A stretch of DNA of 64,000 nucleotides from Welwitschia mirabilis (taxonomy: Eukaryota; Gnetophyta; Gnetopsida; Welwitschiales): assembly GCA_051453625.1 (NCBI GenBank), contig JBOZIK010000001.1, positions 27,666,937 through 27,730,936 on the forward strand, given 5' to 3'. The notes beneath the pieces are model-generated. The model was not told the DNA's origin. It ran no database searches and was given only the letters and a program-made list of their open reading frames with translations. Within the stretch, counting starts at the first letter, position 1; each line of letters opens with the position of its first letter. The translations under genes and the position numbers were made by a program. Of this stretch, positions 60,201-64,000 are shown in pieces.

Positions 60201-60339
60201 ATGAAATGCACAGGCATTGTTCTTTTAAAAAGTATCCATACCATTAGAGCATGATGTATCTACTTCTTTTTCTTCTTGGACTTATTGATATATGTTCTTA
60301 AAGTATGGGTCATTAGTTAAGGATGTTTTGAAGAAGGTA

Positions 60340-61720
60340 GATAGACCAAATGTGATAGTGATTTCTACATGTACTACATTTTCCTTAGAGTGTTTATGTC
60401 TTTGTTCTTTTTTCTAGGGGTATACTATAATTTTAATTTGTATTTTGCAAGCAACTCATCTCACATTCTCTATCACATGTTTAAAATGGATTGTTTTTGA
60501 AAGTATTTCAAGATTTATGGTTAGTTTTGAATAAATATTTGCTTCCTATAAGATAATATCTATAAACTTTCAAGGCATGTACTATGACTAGTAATTTTAG
60601 ATCATAAATGAGATAGGGCTTACCATGTTAATTTAACTTCCATGATTCATAATTAATCACTTGATCATGCTAGCTAAGTACGGTTCATATTCCTTGAGTA
60701 GAAGCATTGGTGGTAACTATAAATAGTTTTTTAATGTCTACAATTTTGAAAATAGACACCATTATAAGTAACAACTTTAACCTAGGAAATTCTTCCTTGC
60801 ATTTATCATCAAAATTAAATGTGTTTATTGGTTAGATCAGATCTGTTAATAATTTTATAAGTTGATAGAATCCTAAAATAAATTTTTGATAAAAGCTGAC
60901 CAACCCTAAGATACTTTGAACTTGAATAGCATCCTTTAGGTTTGGCCATTCCCTTATGGCTTACACTTTAGCTGGATTGGTTGTAATTCCTCTACTAGAG
61001 ATGATATGGCTTAGATATCTAATTTCTATTTGAAATGACTCATACTTACATAATTTGGGCTTAAAATTATGTTTGAACAAAATCTATAGAACTTTCTTAA
61101 AGTGTCTAATATGGTCATCCTANNNNNNNNNNNNNNNNNNNNNNNNNNNNNNNNNNNNNNNNNNNNNNNNNNNNNNNNNNNNNNNNNNNNNNNNNNNNNN
61201 NNNNNNNNNNNNNNNNNNNNNNTCATACTTACTTAATTTGGGCTTAAAATTATGTTTGAACAAAATCTATAGAACTTTCTTCAAGTGTCTAATATGGTCA
61301 TCCTAATTTCTAGAATATATTAGAATATCATCTAAAAATAAAACTATGAATTTATCCATACATGATTGAAAAACATCATTCATTAAACGAATAAATGTAA
61401 CTAGAGCATTTGTTAAACTAAAAGGCATTACTAAAAACTCATAATGTTTATATCTTATTCTAAAAGTAATATTGTAGATGTTTTTATTCTTGATGCAAAT
61501 CTAGTAATATCTAGATTTTAAATCAATCTTTGAGAAGAATTTAATTCTTTATAGTTGATTCAATAAATTATTAATCGTTGGTAATAGGTACTTGTTCTTG
61601 ATGATTATCTTATTTAGCTTCTTATAGTCATAAGCTGCCATCCTTTATATTAATGATCATTACTAGTGCTCCCCATGGTAACACACTAGGATAAATTTCT
61701 CCTTCCAATAAGTAGCTTTA
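60340..61720 (-). pseudogene. Chromovirus reverse transcriptase and RNase H relic
   Basis: Minus-strand order: IIIKNKYLLPTINNLLNQL near 61,610; FFSKIDLKSRYY; KHYEFLVMPFSLTNALVTF near 61,430; LMNDVFQSCMDKFIVLFLDD around 61,340, with the F.DD active site kept; then KYESFQIEIRYLSHIIS near 61,030 and a VQSILGLVSFYQKFI segment near 60,910. RNase H follows with HALKVYRYYLIGSKYLFKTN near 60,560. The gap at 61,123-61,222 sits between two copies of the same 83 bases, so this stretch is duplicated only in the assembly. Confidence 0.9.
61040..61305. repeat. Contig-edge duplication around a 100-N gap
   Basis: The 83 bases at 61,040-61,122 recur at 61,223-61,305 with two differences. Removing one copy and the gap gives a continuous RT alignment. 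Confidence 0.9.
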
Positions 61721-62129
61721 GTACTTTTAATTCTACTATAGAGAAGTGGTAAGATGCTCATGCTATTAGTTGTACTCCAAGAACTAAGTTGATTGAATGT
61801 TGTATATTTCTCTTGGTTGGGAGTGTTTTTGAGTTTTCCAATACATTAGAGAATTGCTATAGTTCTTCTAGTATAACGGGATTTTCTTTATGATTTTTTA
61901 TCTATACCAGGGTAATAAACATTGATTTTCTTTTAATAACTTTTGTGATCTATTTGAGTGAGGCCAAAGGTATGTTCTTACTCCTTTCTTTCTCTTTAAA
62001 TATTTATTCTTTGAATGAAGTGAATAGTAATAAGATCCATTGATGAAAATTAATTAGATCATTATATATAATAATGAAGAAAATCCCTAGAATGGCATGA
62101 TATTTCCTAATTTAGAAGACATAGAGTTT

Positions 62130-62340
62130 ATCTCTAAAATGTAAGTTGTGAATGGTATAATTGATAAAGGTGGTAGTATCATCTTGTGTAAGGAAACTAT
62201 CCCTTACAAATTCTATTGTGGATTTTTGTCCTTTAAATAGAGTAATGTTTAGTTTGTAAAATAAGATGGATGAAATGAAATTATATGAGGCATTGCTATC
62301 AACTAGGAATAAAATAGCAAAATATAAAATATGACCTTAT
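62130..62340 (-). pseudogene. Chromovirus aspartic protease relic
   Basis: Minus-strand frame reads LVDSNASYNFISSILFYKLN, aligned to the L.DSGATHNFIS active-site strand. The Asp is kept but Gly is Asn. It continues as a clean frame to HFRDKLYV near 62,110. Confidence 0.75.
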
Positions 62341-62379
62341 AATTTTAAGATAGAATATTAATTGTAAATCACACCTATT

Positions 62380-62960
62380 TGAATGGTAGCATATACTCTT
62401 TTGAGTTGTATGAACAAATTCTAAAAAGATTAAGGCTGACAGTGCTAAGCAATATTTGGCTGTCATGCTTTAGATGGATAATTCCTAATAATGTATTCCT
62501 TCTTATGGTACTCATAGCAAGTAAGGTTTACCCTATATGCCTATTGCATTGGTGGTGTACTTGATTGAGAGTGTCTATTTACTTAAATGTGTTATTTCTC
62601 TATCCATTGATTTTCTTATCCTTAAAGATAGTCTTGTAATAATTATATTGAGTGCATTTGATTTCCATGGTGTGCAAGATACTTTTGAGTTTGAATGATA
62701 AGGTCTCAATGAAACTGTTGATCAACTGCTTCTCTATAAAGTTATTCTAGTACTTCATAAGGTGATAGAATTTAGATCAATATTTATTCAATGGGAACTT
62801 TTCTATACGGAGGCATTGAAAATCCAATATTTAATCATAAATTAAATTTTCTAGTATGAATCTCCTTTTGAAATATTATATGAAGGTACTTCATGGTATT
62901 CTTTGGGGATGTTTCTATTCACATCTAGAACAACATTCTTGTGCATTTCCTATAAGATAA
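62380..62960 (-). pseudogene. Chromovirus gag C-terminal relic
   Basis: At about 62,445-62,500 the minus strand reads CYEYHKKEYIIRNYPS, aligned to the C..C...GH....C zinc knuckle; two cysteines and the histidine are lost. The part nearer 62,960 should hold the main gag domain, but I could not align it. Confidence 0.55.
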
Positions 62961-63009
62961 GTAACAGTGTTTGGGATGCATATTGTTCTTTTAATTCCAA
63001 TGAAAGATA

Positions 63010-64000
63010 AATATCTACTTACATACAATACACATTTGTATAGTGGAATCAACCCAATTGTCATACACTTAAATAAGACTCATAAAGGAGAATATGAAAA
63101 TTTGCTTTTATAAGGAGAAATATATTTTGGAAAGTTTCTTTAAAGAAAATAAAATTAAATAATGCAAAGATAACGTTGGAATGTAATGCACTGGAATAAA
63201 ATAAAATGCAATTATATGCTAATGAATTAATTAAAATTTCAATCTACTATCACTTAGATTAATTCTTATAATCTATTTAATTATGAATTCATATTACTTA
63301 AATTACAATTAAGATATAAGAAAGAATACCAAAACACTTAAAAATATTTCAATTCAATTAATACTTTTATTAATGAAATTAAATTATATCCACTTATGAT
63401 AATAACTCCTCAATGGAAGATTATTTTTCTAATACCAATGTGTTTCTTATCATAAGTAGGATGGATCTCCTTAACTTCAATAATATTCAACTATCATAAA
63501 AATGTAGATGACAAAAGATGATTTTGAATATGGTCTGAAAGAGTCTATTTTTAGGTTAAGATAGGTCATTAAATAATGTAAAATGAAGAGGTATGAGTTA
63601 GATTCACCCTTTCATAATAATTGTATCAAGTTTATAAATTATTTTAATCATCATTCATTATGTCATTTCCATAAAAAATAGGACAACACCCCATCAACCA
63701 AGTAATGCTTAACACATGTTGAAAATGTTGACTGCCATCTCAATCATCATCTTTACTACACATATGTTGACCATAGTTTTTTACTGTCATCCTCTCTATT
63801 GTTCTCATAATATGAAGGATGACCAATATATCTTCATCACATTACTTTGGTTCATCGTTACCCAAAAATGGCTTTTTATGTTGGAAATTATTGCATCTTT
63901 TGTCTTGTATGAAAGCTTTGTATAATTTACATAAATCCCTAGAAAAACTTGTCAATAAGACCTAAAAATGTACTCCACATGTGTATTAAATAGGTCAAGT
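63010..64000 (-). repeat. Athila-family LTR, cut by the window end
   Basis: Shares with the LTRs at 48,087 and 55,801 the order TTATATCCACTTATGA, CTCCTCAATGGAAGA, then a GGATGGATCTCC block and a TATTTTTAGG TATA position near 63,550, in minus orientation. The left edge is unclear. It could be the 5' LTR partner of the 3' LTR at 55,801, with the chromovirus inserted between them. Confidence 0.7.

Larger units (their letters stand above)
58859..62960 (-). mobile_element. Second chromovirus, gag-pol relic
   Basis: Minus-strand order: gag zinc knuckle, protease, RT, RNase H, integrase core, integrase C-terminus, CTCGAGGATGGG block, purine tract. This is a different copy, and probably a different family, from the Tekay-like element. 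Only a 3' LTR candidate is seen; where a 5' LTR is expected, the Athila-family LTR at 63 kb begins. Gaps: 59,443-59,452 and 61,123-61,222. Confidence 0.85.

Overview
This is plant nuclear DNA and holds no intact gene that I can recognise. It is very A+T-rich (G+C about a quarter by eye). It carries plant-type LTR retrotransposons: Athila-like Ty3/gypsy elements, chromodomain gypsy elements of Tekay/Del and Reina-like type, and one endogenous pararetrovirus of caulimovirus type. All are heavily decayed and nested in one another, as expected of old pericentromeric or other repeat-rich heterochromatin. Every coding stretch I can place is a broken retroelement domain, recognised from motif order and spacing rather than from an open frame. 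No rRNA, tRNA, CRISPR array or bacterial-style operon was seen. The species cannot be named from this sequence.

Layout. 1-77: end of an Athila-family LTR. About 1,140-1,930 (+): Athila-like integrase relic. 3,639-10,888 (+): a long LTR-like repeat, split by a pararetrovirus insertion at about 4,256-8,285 (-) with protease, reverse transcriptase and RNase H relics. About 11,640-12,380 (+): Athila-like gag relic. 13,604-15,487 (-): a small complete LTR element with an internal deletion that joins gag to the integrase tail. 15.5-21.4 kb: mostly unassigned. About 21,370-21,530 (+): gypsy protease relic. 21,959-23,059 (+): solo Athila LTR with a perfect CCCAT target duplication. 26,486-29,755 (+): second copy of the long LTR-like repeat.

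29,756 to at least 53,900 (+): a Tekay/Del-like chromovirus with LTRs, primer site, gag, protease, RT, RNase H, integrase and chromodomain-type tail. It is broken twice: by an Athila-family LTR at 36,010-36,822 (-), and by an Athila-like complex at 38,447-50,453 (-) inserted inside the integrase. That complex is arranged LTR-internal-LTR-internal-LTR. 55,801-57,033 (-): a further Athila 3' LTR. About 57.6-62.9 kb (-): a second chromovirus with RT, RNase H and integrase relics. About 63.0-64.0 kb (-): another Athila-family LTR.

Two themes run through the window. Decay is dominated by C-to-T and G-to-A changes, which turn Gln and Trp codons into stops and catalytic Asp into Asn. The Athila LTRs, leader and 3' region share a short hairpin-like motif, roughly CTRTCRT-(4)-AYGAYAG followed by a second AYGACAG-like half-site, which was CpG-rich in the least decayed copy.

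Assembly quality matters here. At four 100-N gaps the same 31-83 bases appear on both sides, so these are unmerged contig overlaps, not biology. A 221-bp duplication around the LTR at 36,010 is probably also an allelic misjoin.
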